DNA of 64,000 bases from Fasciolopsis buskii (Eukaryota; Platyhelminthes; Trematoda; Plagiorchiida; Fasciolidae): positions 62,001-126,000 of the forward strand of contig LUCM01005770.1 of assembly GCA_008360955.1 (NCBI GenBank), in the 5' to 3' direction. Each line of letters starts with the position of its first letter. Positions within the stretch are counted from its first letter, which is position 1. Below are positions 1 through 13,812 of the stretch, piece by piece. A program made the translations under genes and the position numbers. The notes beneath the pieces were generated by a model. That model saw only the letters and a program-made list of their open reading frames with translations, had not been told where the DNA came from and did not search any database.

Positions 1-3000
1 ATAAATGCAACACTGACTAACTCTGTGTTCGTTCGGTAGTCGCTCTCTCGATCCGATTGTCCGAACTTCTTCATGTGCTCATCGGCAGACGGAGGACCTG
101 AGCGTAATCGGTTAGGCCATGCTACTATTATGTGCGAACAGCGATGGCCAAAATAAATAGCCCAATCATAAATGCGGATCCCACAGCGCGCACCTGTGTG
201 GAACTTCGGCCGCTACCTACCTGTTCAATATGGTGAGCTACTGCCCTTCCGAAAGCACATCCGCAATACTTTTTACAAACCTCACTGGGTTAGAAACAAA
301 GGTGTAGATTTCCAATACACCTGGTCGAAAGCTTTTGCGATTGCCTGTTAACTGATATGCATCGGTACGATAGTGAATTCACGTGTGCTTTGAACGCGTG
401 ACTGTATTCAGCCGGTACATTTAGTCGAATTTGTGTTCCCTTGAATGCATTCCACTCCAGCACTACTACATGTCGTTATTTATATGTTTAATGTTGTTGC
501 TCTCATTATGTTCGTTATTGTTGGCTTCGGTGTTGGTGTTGTAACGGTCAACTGTCTATCCACTTTAGCGTAAGAAAAGACAAGGAAATAAGGCCTTGGT
601 ATTCTCCTAAAATCGAAGGTACAATCAATGGCCATGAGCGCTAAATAGCTTTTTTACCACTTCCTCAGTAATTTATGTCCACGCGTAGTTTCATTCAAAC
701 AGTCTTCTAAAATCCATTTTTAGCAGTTTTCTTTTCGGAAACAGGTACTATTTTTCCCGTACATTAACGAGTAGTCCAGATTCGTTTGGACGTGCCCCTT
801 CTGATTTCTGATCCGATACCCGACTACACAACTTTAGACTATACTTGGACATCAGACATCCACGTCTCCTCTACTCGCCAGCTGCAGACTGAATAAAAAT
901 CTACGTCGGGATTTACTCTAGAAATGTTTAAAAATTATGAATCATAAATAGTAAACGAAGAGCATCAGCATAGCGTAATGAGGTTTGTAAGCGGAAAAGC
1001 AATCCACGTGGTTTCATGCAGTTACGGTGCAGACGGAGCAAGCGAGAGTCGTATAATGTTGTCAATGTTTTTATCGAATTTTTACCTTAACAACCTTAAG
1101 GTATATAAAACTCAGTAAATAGTTTTTATGCTCTACTGTACTCTGTTTGGTTTGCATGGTCATACTTGAGTCCATTAGAAAACTCGGAATAGCAGTAGCT
1201 CTTTCAAATTCGAAAACACGAAATAATCCAAGAATAACTTTTAGAAATTCTGGAGAAACCAACTCCACTAGTTTGTAAATAGATTTGCTTTGTGCCCTGT
1301 GCTAGAATGTCAAACATTTATCAGCCAGTTACTTACTTGCTTCCTGTTTTTCTAGTTCTATCCTAGAAAGCTGGTTCTCTGTTGTAAGAAGATGGAATTT
1401 CCTATTGAATAAATAATTGCCTCAGGTAGTTGGAATTGTCATTATTTTAGGTCTGATTTGTAGAATCTAAACCTTTCGGTTAATTCACTAGTCCAAAACT
1501 CGGCGAATTCGAGTCTTTCTACTGACTCCCAAACTCCTCACTTGGCGGACCTCAGTTAGCGGAGCCCGCCTTCTTGAAATTGGAGCACACTGTTGTTCCA
1601 TTAATGAGGGCAGTGGATCTTAATGCAGGCCATTGCGGTCCACGACATAATTCAAACGGAGTATAGGCATTAAGACCAAAAAGAAGGATTTACTGTCTTC
1701 AACAGATTATCAGACATTTTTATTTTGCTCTCGAGTGGGCAAAAATGATTAGTTAGGAGGTGATTCAAAGTAACTGTCCTAAGCAGTAATGGATGGGTTA
1801 GTTGTCCGTTTTATGACATCTTTAACAGATTGTGATGGCGGGGAGTACCCGAGTTGAAAATCACACATCGAACTATTTAAATAATAAACCGATCTACTGA
1901 ACTAGGGGATTTGGTGAAAAAGTACAACCCTTGCTGAATTGTTGCCGGCTTGCTCGCATTTCATTACGGAAGTAAACTACGGCAGCAACATCGAATTAGC
2001 AAATTTATGAAGCATATTACAACAGCTTCACGCACAGACCACATGTGTTGCTGGTTCACACCGAATAAACCTAGCCGATTGTGAACATATTCCGATTTCA
2101 CACCAACTAGTGTTTGCGTTACTCAGTCGAGTGGAACTATTGTTGAAAGCTTCTCGTCTAATAATTTGCACTGCCCTGCGAGTTGTGTGATTAATGGCAC
2201 TCAGACGGACTCCATGTAAAATTGCACAAAACTTAAGACCGCATCAGACACCCTCCACGCGATACCATCACTACTGGTAATGGTAAGGTGAATACTGCGC
2301 CTAAGAACGTCAGCAAATGAATAGACCAATGAATCAGTCAGTTCACATTTGTCGGAGGTCAGACGCGTGAAGAACGAACACAAAGCGACGACAAACATGT
2401 TGGCATAACCACGGCCATCAAAACCACGATCACTAGTACGAGGAAAACTGGGCACAGGGTTGGAACTAAAATCCAATTAGATATAGAACATCCAAAATTT
2501 CAGTTACTGAAACTCATTGATAAAAACTCAGTTTTCTACCAGGTGAAACGTGCCAGAGGAGACGTGAATTTCCACATAAAGTTTTATGTCCGGTGGCAAA
2601 TGCGCCCCATTTTGTTCATCCGGATGATGTGATGCAGTAAGCACTTCTTGAAATCGATAGGGTAATCATCCTATTGCATTAGTGATAATCGCCCCGGGGT
2701 ACAGTCGAGGGTGTTTAGTCACCATTGTGCACAAACAGTGCAATGGTACGAAAAAGAAGAGTAACTCGACCGACGAAAGGGAAATGTTAAGATATTTTGG
2801 AGATTGCAGTATTTGTGATGCTGGCTGTGTTCGCAAACCGACCGAATGACTACTATGACCTACATAATAAAAGCTCGGTTAATTTGTGCTTCTCCGCCTG
2901 TTCGTTTTTTTTTGCGTGCGTATTTGTAACTGTGCGGAGAACCTAATCAACCGACCATGATATTTCCGCATATTATGCAGAGCGTCAAACCAACTGTTGT

Positions 3001-3839
3001 AAACGCAAAATGTACATTTGATTCCAGATTGCATAGTCTCTTACGCACGCACACACACACACCTACGGAATACTCCTCCCTACTCTTCACACTCGCGAAT
3101 CCCGACAAAGTCTACGCATTTGCCGCTGACAGAAAACTACAGATAGGCATTGTTATAATCAACTGAATCATGCTGTGAACAGTGCTAGTTGGGTCTTTCA
3201 GGATGCTGCCAGTACAGAATCTGTCATTCACCAGGATGATTAGATCAGAAACAAAAATACCAGTTGCGCCTATCTATCGCAACTAGTGGAGTAATTAGAC
3301 CGATGAAACAAGTGAGGAAGGATTCAGACCAACCATCATACTTGGCTGGTTCAGATAGTTATGTCGATTTGGCCTTCGACTTTTGAATAAAATGTCGCGC
3401 AGCGATTATTCGCTTGAATTTGGTGAACTGCAATGATTTTCGAGGAACAGATGCCCTTACTTTGCGGGTAAGTTGAAATGCTAAATTACTAAGACTAACT
3501 GTGGCTAATTTGACACTACTTGACCGAATTACGAGGGATATCATCCTGCTAATGCCAACTGTGATTTGCTTGTCATTCTTATCTTTTTTCCGGCATTGCA
3601 TTTCTGGCTTCCTGCTTGCGGTAGGTCAAAAATGCTGGATTTACAATCCTATCCTTTAATAGATATTTCGATTGAATGATCATGAACACGAAACTCATCA
3701 GCAACTGACAGAAATCGATACAGTAATTGATGTGTGTGTGTGTGCATGAGTTCATTCTTTCTTGTCTTCTATTTCCGCCAATTCTCCGGCTTCTGTGCGA
3801 AGACAACGGTGTGTTTGAAAATTATTGTCTTCATGACAA
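1..3839. other. No supported gene
   Basis: All frames are closed by frequent stops; the longest frame (2201-2476, - strand, 91 residues) shows no recognisable domain. One short CA run lies at 3045-3062. Intronic or intergenic. Confidence 0.6.
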
Positions 3840-4230
3840 TGAAAAAATGCGGATAGTGAAACGTCTTAGTAACGTAGGGCTCAAACTTAATATATTAGGC
3901 CTTTCTGCTCGAACATGGGAAAATGTACTGAATCTATATAGATCAAAATGATTTGGTCATGCGTTGGGCATGCACGCGGAATGTCTGCTTCGTTGCACTC
4001 TGTCTTCCGAGACTGTAGCAGTCGAAAGTTGATTCGAGGTGGTTAGTTCACCAAATGACAACAAAAATACTAAAACCTAAATCAGTGGCCAAGCTCGTCT
4101 AGGTGCAGTTAGTCCGCCCGGGGTGGAGGTCCAGCAGATTCCATGAGAGACCGACCATGGTAACGGGTGATACGGCTCAGTGCCACAGTCAGTAGTGAGC
4201 TTCTACTCTTCGCTTTTTTCCTTTTCTCTT
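3840..4230 (+). mobile_element. Possible decayed non-LTR retrotransposon 3' end
   Basis: A translated stretch near 3953-4010 reads F-G-H-A-L-G-M-H-A-E-C-L-L-R, resembling the W-L-G-H-V-L-R-M segment that follows the reverse transcriptase in many flatworm LINEs. About 100 bases later, in broken frames, come R-P-G-W-R-S-S (about 4117-4137) and T-M-V-T-G-D-T-A-Q-C-H-S (about 4156-4191). These are like the L-P-G-W-G-P-R and D-M-A-x-N-R-x-Q-W-R-S pattern at the C-terminus of those elements, in the expected order. Several frameshifts and stops mean it is dead. The match is by eye and moderate. Confidence 0.38.
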
Positions 4231-6369
4231 GTCCACTTTCGAGTTGATGTTGCTACTAGGTAGCAACCAAAACCGAGACACTTTGTTGCAGATTGTAAAA
4301 ACTGGAATTAGAACTGGGTTTCACATCGGGGAAAAAGATGGAACAGGAGATGTTAGGTATTTTATTCTTGATCAGTTGCTCCCTAAAAAATGAAACAATA
4401 CCTCAAATCATTTCCCGGGACTGACCGCAGAGGACAGCCAAGTGGGAAAATTGATCGGCGAAGACAATACTCGAAAACGAAATTTTGGAGTGAATTGCCA
4501 CGGTGTTGACCACTTGATCATCACTTCTTAGCAAGCCAACCGGTTCAAAGCCACAGTCATCCCCCTAACTTTGAAAGCATAGCATTGGTTAGTTGATTAA
4601 CTAAACAATAAGTCACATTCAAATGTGCAGTCGGATTCTTTGTTCTGGTTCAGATGGATGCGAAGGATTGGCCCCATTTGACGCCAAACGGATCCAGCAG
4701 AGAAAACATTTTTCTAACATTTGCGGACCGTGTTTTCAATCAGATTCAAACCACGGAACTAACTTACAGATTGTGGATTATTAGTAGGTCATCTATGGTC
4801 AGTAATTCAGTTTATTTCTGGACGATAAAAGGAATAATACTCCAGTGTTTTTAGCCTAGTGTATACACCCAGCCTAAACACAAAACTGTTTACGGATGAT
4901 ATGTCATCGGAGCCACGGCGACGGATGCAGACACCCAGGTATAAACTGGAACGAAGAAGAAGCGCTGTGTAAAGTTCATCGCATGCACGATATTTTTTTA
5001 AATTTTCACCTGCACATTATTAGTAATCCAAAGGGGTTCGTGGCTGGTGTACCCATTTTTTTCGAAACCGTAGTAAAAGTTTGAATTAGGGGCTCCAGCT
5101 TCATATTTTAACTAAAATGTTTAACCTCATAAGCACCGGACCGATCTGAGTATCTCGGGAGACACAAAAAGGCTATGAATGGGGGCCCAATTCAAGCGTC
5201 TTCTGAATAAGACTAGGCATCATGGCTTCGCAGTGCATCTCTTCTCCACAAATATGAATGGGTGCAGTTCTGTAGGCTTTACACGCAATCTTTAATCGGG
5301 GTTTATCCGTTTTCCTTTGACTGAACATCACTCATTCTGAATGATAACTCCATAAAATTGCCTTCGTCCTGAAACTTCGGTACAAATACTTTTTGTGTAA
5401 GGTGTCAGTGCGCAGGACTTACTCGGGAGAGGCTGTAATAGACTTATGATCATCTTGGAAGAGATACAAGAGCAGGCAGAGCAATTAGTCTCATTGATTT
5501 CTGAGAAATTCACCCTCTACCGTACTGAGATATATGAGTATCAGTAGAAAAATGGGTGGTTAACCTCATCAATTCTGTTCGTAATACTCAACGGGATGTC
5601 AAAGCCGTCTTTCAAGGACTGAAGATTATCAGAGCTCGTAGATCTGCCGACAACAGTTTGACTTTATAAACACCAGTAGGGTGGTAATTCCATGTGAAGT
5701 TGTATTTTTCTCATTGTGTTCATTCTATTAACACTGCTCGGAGGGCTTGCCAGCTAAGGTTTTTAATTCACAATTGTTAATCCCGCGTTAGCATCCCAGT
5801 TTGCCGACATCCTTGACAATTTCTTGAAAACCCGATAAAAGACTTTCGTTACCGAACTTTGGCATTTAAGTAAGATCATAGAAGGGAATAATGAATCCAT
5901 CCATGGTCAGGCGTATCTGAATACCATACACTTCATAGGATGCAATTCAAGCAACACGCAACAGTTGATGATAGTGAAATGTCATGATTGCAAGATTGAG
6001 CATGAACTGTGTAAAAACACTTGCATAAAGATTGATTTTGGAGCATGACAGCACTGCGGGCACGGAAAACAACACAACGGTGAAAATCAACAGAATGGGT
6101 AAAGGTCACCCGAAATCACGCGGAACGGGAAGGTGGGGAGGGGGCTACAGTAATTAGTCTTCATATTTCCGTACTCTTTGCAAGGGCAGGATGAGATTGG
6201 TTAAAAATTCCAGGTGCCTGCACAAATCAGGCTTATCACGAGTGGTAGTAGTTTCTGTGAACCGTAGGAGACAGTCGGATCTTTGACAATTGTCGCTCGG
6301 ATTACATGTCTGCAGTCAACGAGTTTGCCACAGTCAACTAGGTGTCATGCGGCTCAACTGACTGAACCC
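4231..6369. other. No supported gene
   Basis: Only frames of about 60 residues, with no conserved motif or repeat recognised. Confidence 0.6.
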
Positions 6370-6720
6370 TGCAGACGAACATTTGCCCTGTGGAACCTAA
6401 AGGATTCATTCCAAATTCTTCACAAAATCCAGAACTTGAATGTTTTTAACAAATATTCGAAGTTTGGTCTCTATTCACCAAGAAACCATTTGAAGAGATA
6501 AACGACACCATTTGCTGCCATGCGTATAACGTTTTCCTGCGCACCACTTCAAAGACCCATTACTTCTATGTACGAATCGTGTACAATTCCGTTTTGATGG
6601 CAACATCTACTGATGAATCGATGGAGTGGCAATGGGAAACCCATTTTAACCCGTCTTGGTCGGTTCATTCAAAGGATATTTAGACAGACCTTGCATAATT
6701 TCATTAGATTTGAAAATTTT
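6370..6720 (+). pseudogene. Decayed Penelope-like reverse transcriptase fragment
   Basis: Broken remnant readable only by changing frame. One frame gives L-K-D-S-F-Q-I-L-H-K-I-Q-N-L-N-V (about 6397-6444). A second frame continues E-V-W-S-L-F-T-K-K-P-F-E-E-I-N-D-T-I (about 6456-6513), matching RT motif A (S-L-F-T-N-V-P). A further frame gives L-L-L-C-T-N-R-V-Q-F-R-F-D-G-N-I-Y, two stop codons, then I-D-G-V-A-M-G-N-P (about 6561-6646), matching motif B. The order and spacing match residues 306-396 of the intact Penelope-like ORF at 14.5-16.7 kb, but the residues differ, so this is an older copy or another subfamily. Limits are approximate; no endonuclease part was found. Confidence 0.75.
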
Positions 6721-7880
6721 TGTCTGTCCGAGCTCACGTTATTGGTTTTCATAGGGTTCTGATGGCTGACTTTGGCGTTTAGGTCGCCAACGTTACATCG
6801 CCGGTCGAGGTGCCCAAAGCTCTGTCATTTTTCGCAATCAATCCTTTTGCCAATGGTTGTGCACAGTTGGAAAGCAAATCTGAAATAGTCAAAACAATCT
6901 AGTCATGAAGTTTCTTGAGGGAACTAGATGTATAACATAGCGATGTGAGGGAACTTTGCTCCGTTTGGACTATTCAGTTACTGGATGATGACAATGCGAT
7001 ACGTATCCGAAAGTTGGTACAATTTAGTTGAATGGCAAAAGATGCCGAGCTAATTCCAAATATCGTTTCTCCTGTGCATTCAAGATAATTCGAACTGGCT
7101 AGTCTGTATTTCTAGCAAAATCACCTGTCCGATGCTGGTTGTCTTGGTGTGCGCTCCTTCATTTCTCTTGGAACACTCAAAACGTAAACCTCTTTTTCAT
7201 ATAATAAATGGAAACAACGTCATTTTTTAGTGTGTATATATATATGTGTACGTACACACAAATACGAAGATGGATTTGAGAGCAATTCATATTTGAATCG
7301 CTTGTCTACCTTGTACAGTTGTATTCTCAAATGCCATGCATGAGAAAGCATACGTGTTACAACGGACTTGAACGGTTGGGTAAGCAAATGTGCGTGTTAC
7401 TCGAAAAAACCTATTCGTTCTTTTGTTTACAACAAAAAAAGAAATCAAAAGAAATCCATTCTGACTAGCTCTTCCGGCAATGGGCATCATAGCCACCGGA
7501 GGTGTCTACACGCGTCTTCTACCGTAATTGAGTATATCTGCGGGAAATAAGGTTCTGAGGTTCATTGTTTTTGCCCTATCCATACGGATCTTTAAAGTAT
7601 TACTCCGTCTAAATAATTGACATCGTTCAGTGTTCGGAAAGAAGAACGATGACGTCTTGGCGAGTGGTTCAGACAGGAAAAAATGGTGGCAGAATGTCGT
7701 CTGTCCTCAGGTGGCATGTGTCAGACAAGACAAAACATTTCATTATTAAAAAATTTGCCTGTTATCCACTCGTTGATCAGTCTACACAGGTTGAGCAGAG
7801 TCGTCCCAAATTACAGGGTTAGAAATAAGCATGAAAGCGAGTTAGTGTTTCCACTCAGATGCCTTCTTGTAGATGCGTCT

Positions 7881-7916
7881 TAATAATAATAATAATAACA
7901 ATAATAATAATAATAA
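7881..7916. repeat. (TAA)n microsatellite
   Basis: Twelve TAA-type units with one CAA interruption. Confidence 0.95.
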
Positions 7917-10900
7917 TTTTTACTTGTTTTATGTGTCGTTCAGTTAACGAATACTACTTCCGAAAAAAGCTGTGGCTATGAAAAGGCTGATAACTTGGAA
8001 AGTTGGCCGACCGTGGGAGGGTTTCACTTCATAAGACTATCCACCTCATCATCGACTGCTTGATACACACGTTCCATTCTATCCCTGGGAATCAATACCA
8101 ATTCACATGCAGATTTGATCGTACTGTGTCGATTAATACTTCATTCGTTTGGGTTCTTATGTCGTTCACAAACCTAAAGTAGATGGGTCCGATGGTTGAG
8201 GTCAGCTGGGCATTTTTGAGTTTCTGCCCTTCCAAACGAAACAATGTAATCAGCAGTTAGATTTTTCACAATTATCGACAATGTCAACTGAACGTGATGT
8301 TTTTACGAAACGTTTTAGGCGCCGTACCGGGGCGTTCTCTGTGCATCGAATAATCAATCATAATCTAGTCCGCCAGATTTACACCGGCCCCATAATCATC
8401 TGCCTTACTTGTTCTGGTAACTTTCCCGTCGAGTTCTTAAAGGAGTTAATTGTCTAATGCACCCCTGGACTAACGATTTGGCATTCAACAACCGTCTTAT
8501 TTTATTTTCCCTTTTGACATGTTCCATTGCACGAACTATCTTCAGCGGTGACTATAAAAAAGCGTAAACCAACTAACTAATAACGATGGACTACATTACG
8601 GGATAGAAACAAACCATGTGACGTAGCAGGAGCGGAATGTCTCGTTTTGCATGTTTGTTAAACACCATGGATAACCATGTAACAAGTTCTCATTTGACAT
8701 GTTCTGCTTTGGGGGAAGAGGAGATATCGGAGAGCTAAGTCCAGTAAGCGAATAACTTGCCGATTTAAGCAATTTTTGCCCCCGAAATGCGAAAAACCAA
8801 CCTATTCACGCTATTTCAGATAGGATGTACCGCATAAGTCACGAGGTCGTCTAAATTCGTGAATCATATCAGCCAGAACGTTGTTCTTGTTGGCCAAATT
8901 TGCTTCCTTTTACGACTAAGCGGCCCGAGTTTTTGTTCTAATTCAACATGTGATGATCACTCCTCTCATGACTAACACAACTACATGGACGAGGGTCTGG
9001 AGATTAATGTTGAGAAGAGGCTCCGACGGCATTCTTCGGTTCTGTTCCGTACAAAAGTTGTGGGTGTGGCAATTATCTGAATTCGATTCCTTATCATACC
9101 TATTGCTTATTAGAACAAACCAACTCAAACTTGTTCTGCCCCAAGACGAGGTGAGATGTTTCAGACCCTTCGATACAAATTGGATGTCACAAGGATATCC
9201 GGGATAGGCAAATGTTAAGCTGAACTAAAAGATGCAAGCTGTTTGTAGGGTGCTGAATGATATCAAGAAGTGTAAATGTATGACTTTTAATACGTTATTT
9301 TTCGCCATTATTGCAGTTCGTACCAGCTTTATCCGTTATCCGCATTTTTCAGAAGGAACTAAGTTATCCTTTACTGACCCTCATGCTAAATCAACTTTTA
9401 ACTCATCATCGAGAAACCACAGAAGTACCAAACAACTGCTTCTTTTTTGCTGAGAATCATTAGCAGTACGAATCCATGAAGCTGACATTGGAAATATTAT
9501 TATAACCGTTCGATTACCGGGGTTCACCTTCTGGAGCAAATCTGACTGCAACACTACATGGTTTGGCACCAACCCGCCAGTATACTCCAGTATACCATTG
9601 CAGCCAGTGATTGAAACCCACAACAGATAGCATCCCTGTCGGAAGCCGAAGTAGGACTATGAAATTAAGACTGACTAAAGCAATTTGATTGCTTATTCAT
9701 TGTGAGCATTTGACGTATGTTTAACACAAATAGAATTGTTGCACACTGCCCTCCTGGTTCATTGACAATCAGCAGTACAGTAACACTGAATGATTAATGG
9801 TTTTCAATCCCCGGAATCTTCATCCACGTTCACGCGTTGTTGTTTCTTCCAAGTGAAGAGTTGATTCCAGAATTTCCCCCAGTTAATTAAATATGTGAAC
9901 TCATGAGCCCGCAGAAGTATACGCATACACAAGGAGCAGTCGATACGTGCATTATCTTGGTAGAGAATAACTTACAGACCAATGGGCAAGATAAAGTTCG
10001 TCCATTGCAGAACAAATTCATTTGCTTTTGAACCACACTCCAACGATCAGTTCCCGCAGCGGTTTTTCCAGAACAGGCACTTCAGATGGGCTAAATCTGA
10101 GGTGGGACTTTTGTATCATCAAATTACAACTATTCATCCACACATGTGTCGGAAGTTTTCGCGCTTTCTGTCTCCCGCTCTCGGCAATTGTTGTGCTGTC
10201 AAATTTTTATTGGTTTTTCCTGGCAGTGTGCTGGAATTCGTGATTGTGGTAATGAGTAACCTAGGAACCCGGGCATCCATAGAACAGAGTGGGCGGACGA
10301 CAAAACATTTGATCCAGTTGCAATTTTCTTTTGCATCGTACAAGAGGGAAAATATCATCTCAGTTTGTGATTCACACTGAACACGGGCACTGATGTTGAT
10401 GGGATGATAGCAGACGGGAAAAAGGGTATGAGATTGTGTGTGAGAGAAAGAAGTGGACAAAGATCTCTTGTCTGACAACCCAGTGTTCCATTACGATCTA
10501 CACTTTTTCCCAATTACAGTCAGTTGCATTTAGGCCCCCATCCACACCCCTACATGCGTTGCATTTGTGTGTGTGTGTGCTTGTATACGCGTGCGCCTGC
10601 CTGCACTTGTGTCTGGTGCACTTTAATAAGGCCATAGATTCGATCACATTTGCACTGGCTTCATTCATGTACCACGATCCAAAGCTTATAAGTGGGAGAA
10701 AAACTTGCTCGTGTGAATCGTTCGTAGTACTCAGTCCCAAATAGAGTATCACGAGAGTAACGGGTTGGGGCAATACTGGGTTGCCGTGTGAATTTCCGTC
10801 ACTTGGGATTTAATCACTCATCCTATCTACGGGTGGCTCACCCATGTCGACAGTCATGCACGCACACGATATGTAGGTACACATGCACACACACACAAGC

Positions 10901-13783
10901 TCACTGGTGGAAACTAAACGATCACTTAGATTACGTTATTATTCCCTCGCCACTTTATTCTATCATTGCATGTGCATACGGTTATCTGTTCAGTTCTGAA
11001 CTCCTCCCCCACCCTGGAAACCTTTTCTTTTTTCGGGAAAGAAGATTTTACAAATCTGAATATCAGACAGTCCTGCTTGGAGCCTGGCAGACTGGATGGT
11101 TCAATCAGTCAGGAAGCTGATCAGGACAAACGAGTGTTTCGAGTATCGGGTTTGTATACTGTAAATGTAGCAACTCCATTTTATGTTATCATGCATAACA
11201 GACTGTAGTTTGAACAGAAATTAGGGAATATCACTGATTTCTTAGTGATAATTGCCTCGAAAAGAGGGATTCACATTCGTCTCCTCGGGTGTGAATGCTT
11301 ACCACCGTACCATGGGGTCAACGAATTCATGGAATCCTGTGTACAGGCTGCGGGGGGATGTAAAATTACAAATGAAGTCATCTGCATTTGGAGTAGGAAG
11401 CTTGGAACCTGACTACCACTTCTTTTGATCACGTCATTGCCGCCAAGCATATTTGTCTTTGAGAATAATTCTCTCGTTGCACCACTGATCGCTCTCGAGT
11501 ACAGTAACTTTTGACCAGTGAGTCAAGTGTCATGGTCGATCGAACATTTTTCCAGTCGATTAGTTATTGTTTTGCCCTTAGCGTAAATAGCCGTTATGTC
11601 AGCACTGGAACTGTGTCACGGAATCATCGCGCGCGAACTAGCCAACAGCTTTCACATTTGTGACAGTCTGTCGTGATCACTGACCGAAAAAAGTGATCAG
11701 CACATGTTACCGATACAAACGATGACAGATGATATGCGTGAGCTGTTAGCCAATGAAGCAGCTAAAATGTGAAGCTAGGCTACTCCCTATTCCATCGTGG
11801 AATCTCCATCCATCCGGTTCGATTTTTGTAGAACAGATTGAACAAAGTGTTCCGAGGGATACTTAGTCACATCTTGCAAGAAGCACTTAAAACATACGCA
11901 TTTACACAAATAGTTAATAAGCCGTACTCCCCTGTTGACTAATACCTTTACTCTCATGTTACACTAGCCATGTGCAAACGATTGAAATTAAACGGCACCG
12001 TGTTTTAATTGGCCGCCAGTTGGCCAATCATGTCATCACTTTGTTCTTAGGCATATAGTTAAATTATCCGCGTTAGATCCGAGAAGTTGCTTTTCACCGC
12101 CATTGTTGTTTTGAGCCAACACCAGTTCTCAGCTTCGGCAACACTAAAATCTGTCGTTTGTGATGCATATTTTATTTACCAAAATGGCTATTCCAAAATA
12201 GTTCAAAGGCCGTTTACCTTGTCAAAACCGGGAGTGTCTAACGATGTCTGGAATATATTTGTACGGCTAACACAAGAGTAGTATTCTATGGTGAGTAGTG
12301 ACATTCAGCCAGCAGCGGAGCCTTTCACTGCATAGGAATCTCAATAGCAAAAATGTGTCGGATAACATTTGTATATCACGGAACAAGTTCTGCTTATCAG
12401 GCAGGTGTTTACAAGAAGCAATTGATGACGATATTTTACTACGTGAGTAAAAAATCTAGATTATTTGCTTTTAAAATATGTCAAGGGTAGTTTTGTTGCT
12501 TGCAAAGATTTGTCTCTTCACCCACCAGCTGATCTAGTTGTTGTTTGGATCTAACTATAGCATGGTAAGAGTGAGTGCAGAAAATTGGACTGAAATAAGA
12601 TACTATCAAATAAAATTGCAAAACGATTAATTTGTTTCCAGACAGAAGCACTACAACTGATTTAACCAGTCCGTGGGATGTCTGACCTGGCAGTTAGCGT
12701 TAGCAACAGCGGACAAACCATCTCACATCCAGTAGTGTCAAACCACATTTGGGTCCGACGTGAAATACAGGCAAATTTACTGTTACCTCCTAATCGAACC
12801 CTGTTTATGTAACGTTGTGATTAGTTACTAGGTTAGGTGTCTAACATGTGACCTAATTTATTTGTAATTTCTCTTTCAGAATGTAAACATTTAAGTTTTT
12901 TGCACTATGAATTTTATGAACTAATCATTGAGATTGGCTAGTTGATCTGCTTTTCCAAGAGGCGCTTTCGCAAAAGCATGGGTTTCGAACTAGGACGGAG
13001 AAACAAACAATTAGCAGGGAAACGTACAAATATGACTATGAAGAAAGATTGCATTTCCGATTTTTCAATTACCATGAGTTTCCACGGCAATTTTTCCCGG
13101 TTTCCGAGTATTCGATGATCAGAACATATTTGATTTTATGCCTTTTAATATCCACCCTCCTTAGTTGCTTCTGAACTATCAGAATTCCAAATTTTCTGTT
13201 TGATAAGACTAGTTCAACAAAGATACCAAATACTGTGGAAATCAGAGTCTCGATCTGTTACTAGTTCGATTAATTATTCAAAACCTTGACCTAAACTGCA
13301 TCGTTTCCATTGCGAAATCACTCGAGATTGTCTTCTTGTTGAAACCTTATTTTCGAGCGTTTCTTTTCACAAATGGGCAGATATAAGGATGAAACAGTAG
13401 CGGCAGAACTTACGATATGCATTTAGATAATCTGGTTATTCATTGACGTTGTACCGCGGTGATGAGACTGTGTTAAGTGAGGTTAAATTCGAGACCATAT
13501 AGCCTCATCTTGCGGAATCCATAAACCATTTGACATAGAAATCCCTGAAGGTTCTCACTGAACTGACGCAGTATACACAACGTACCCCAGCTCGGATTTT
13601 AATCCAAATTTGATGAACACGAATCGAATTCAGCGGGCACTGGGCTAGTTTAGATGGCTCCAGACGCGTTCTTGATTGTCTGCTTTACAAGATAACGGTG
13701 GCTTTTGTCAACCGCCCTTAAACGGTTACAGCACACTTGTCCCAGTTAGTCTGAATCACTTTCGTGGTTCCCAAACTCACCGG

Positions 13784-13812
13784 TGAAACTGCCCACGTGG
13801 TGGGCAGTTTCA
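13784..13812. repeat. Perfect 12-bp inverted repeat with 5-base loop
   Basis: TGAAACTGCCCA at 13784-13795, the loop CGTGG, then the exact reverse complement TGGGCAGTTTCA at 13801-13812. A CACGTG E-box-like hexamer spans the left arm end and loop. It lies 670 bases beyond the 3' end of the Penelope-like ORF (read on the - strand); whether it belongs to that element is unknown. Confidence 0.9.

Noticed and set aside
11620..11780. Loose inverted similarity around AGCTTTCACATTT and AAATGTGAAGCT
   Set aside because: Arms are short and mismatched, and no target duplication is visible; not enough to call a transposon.
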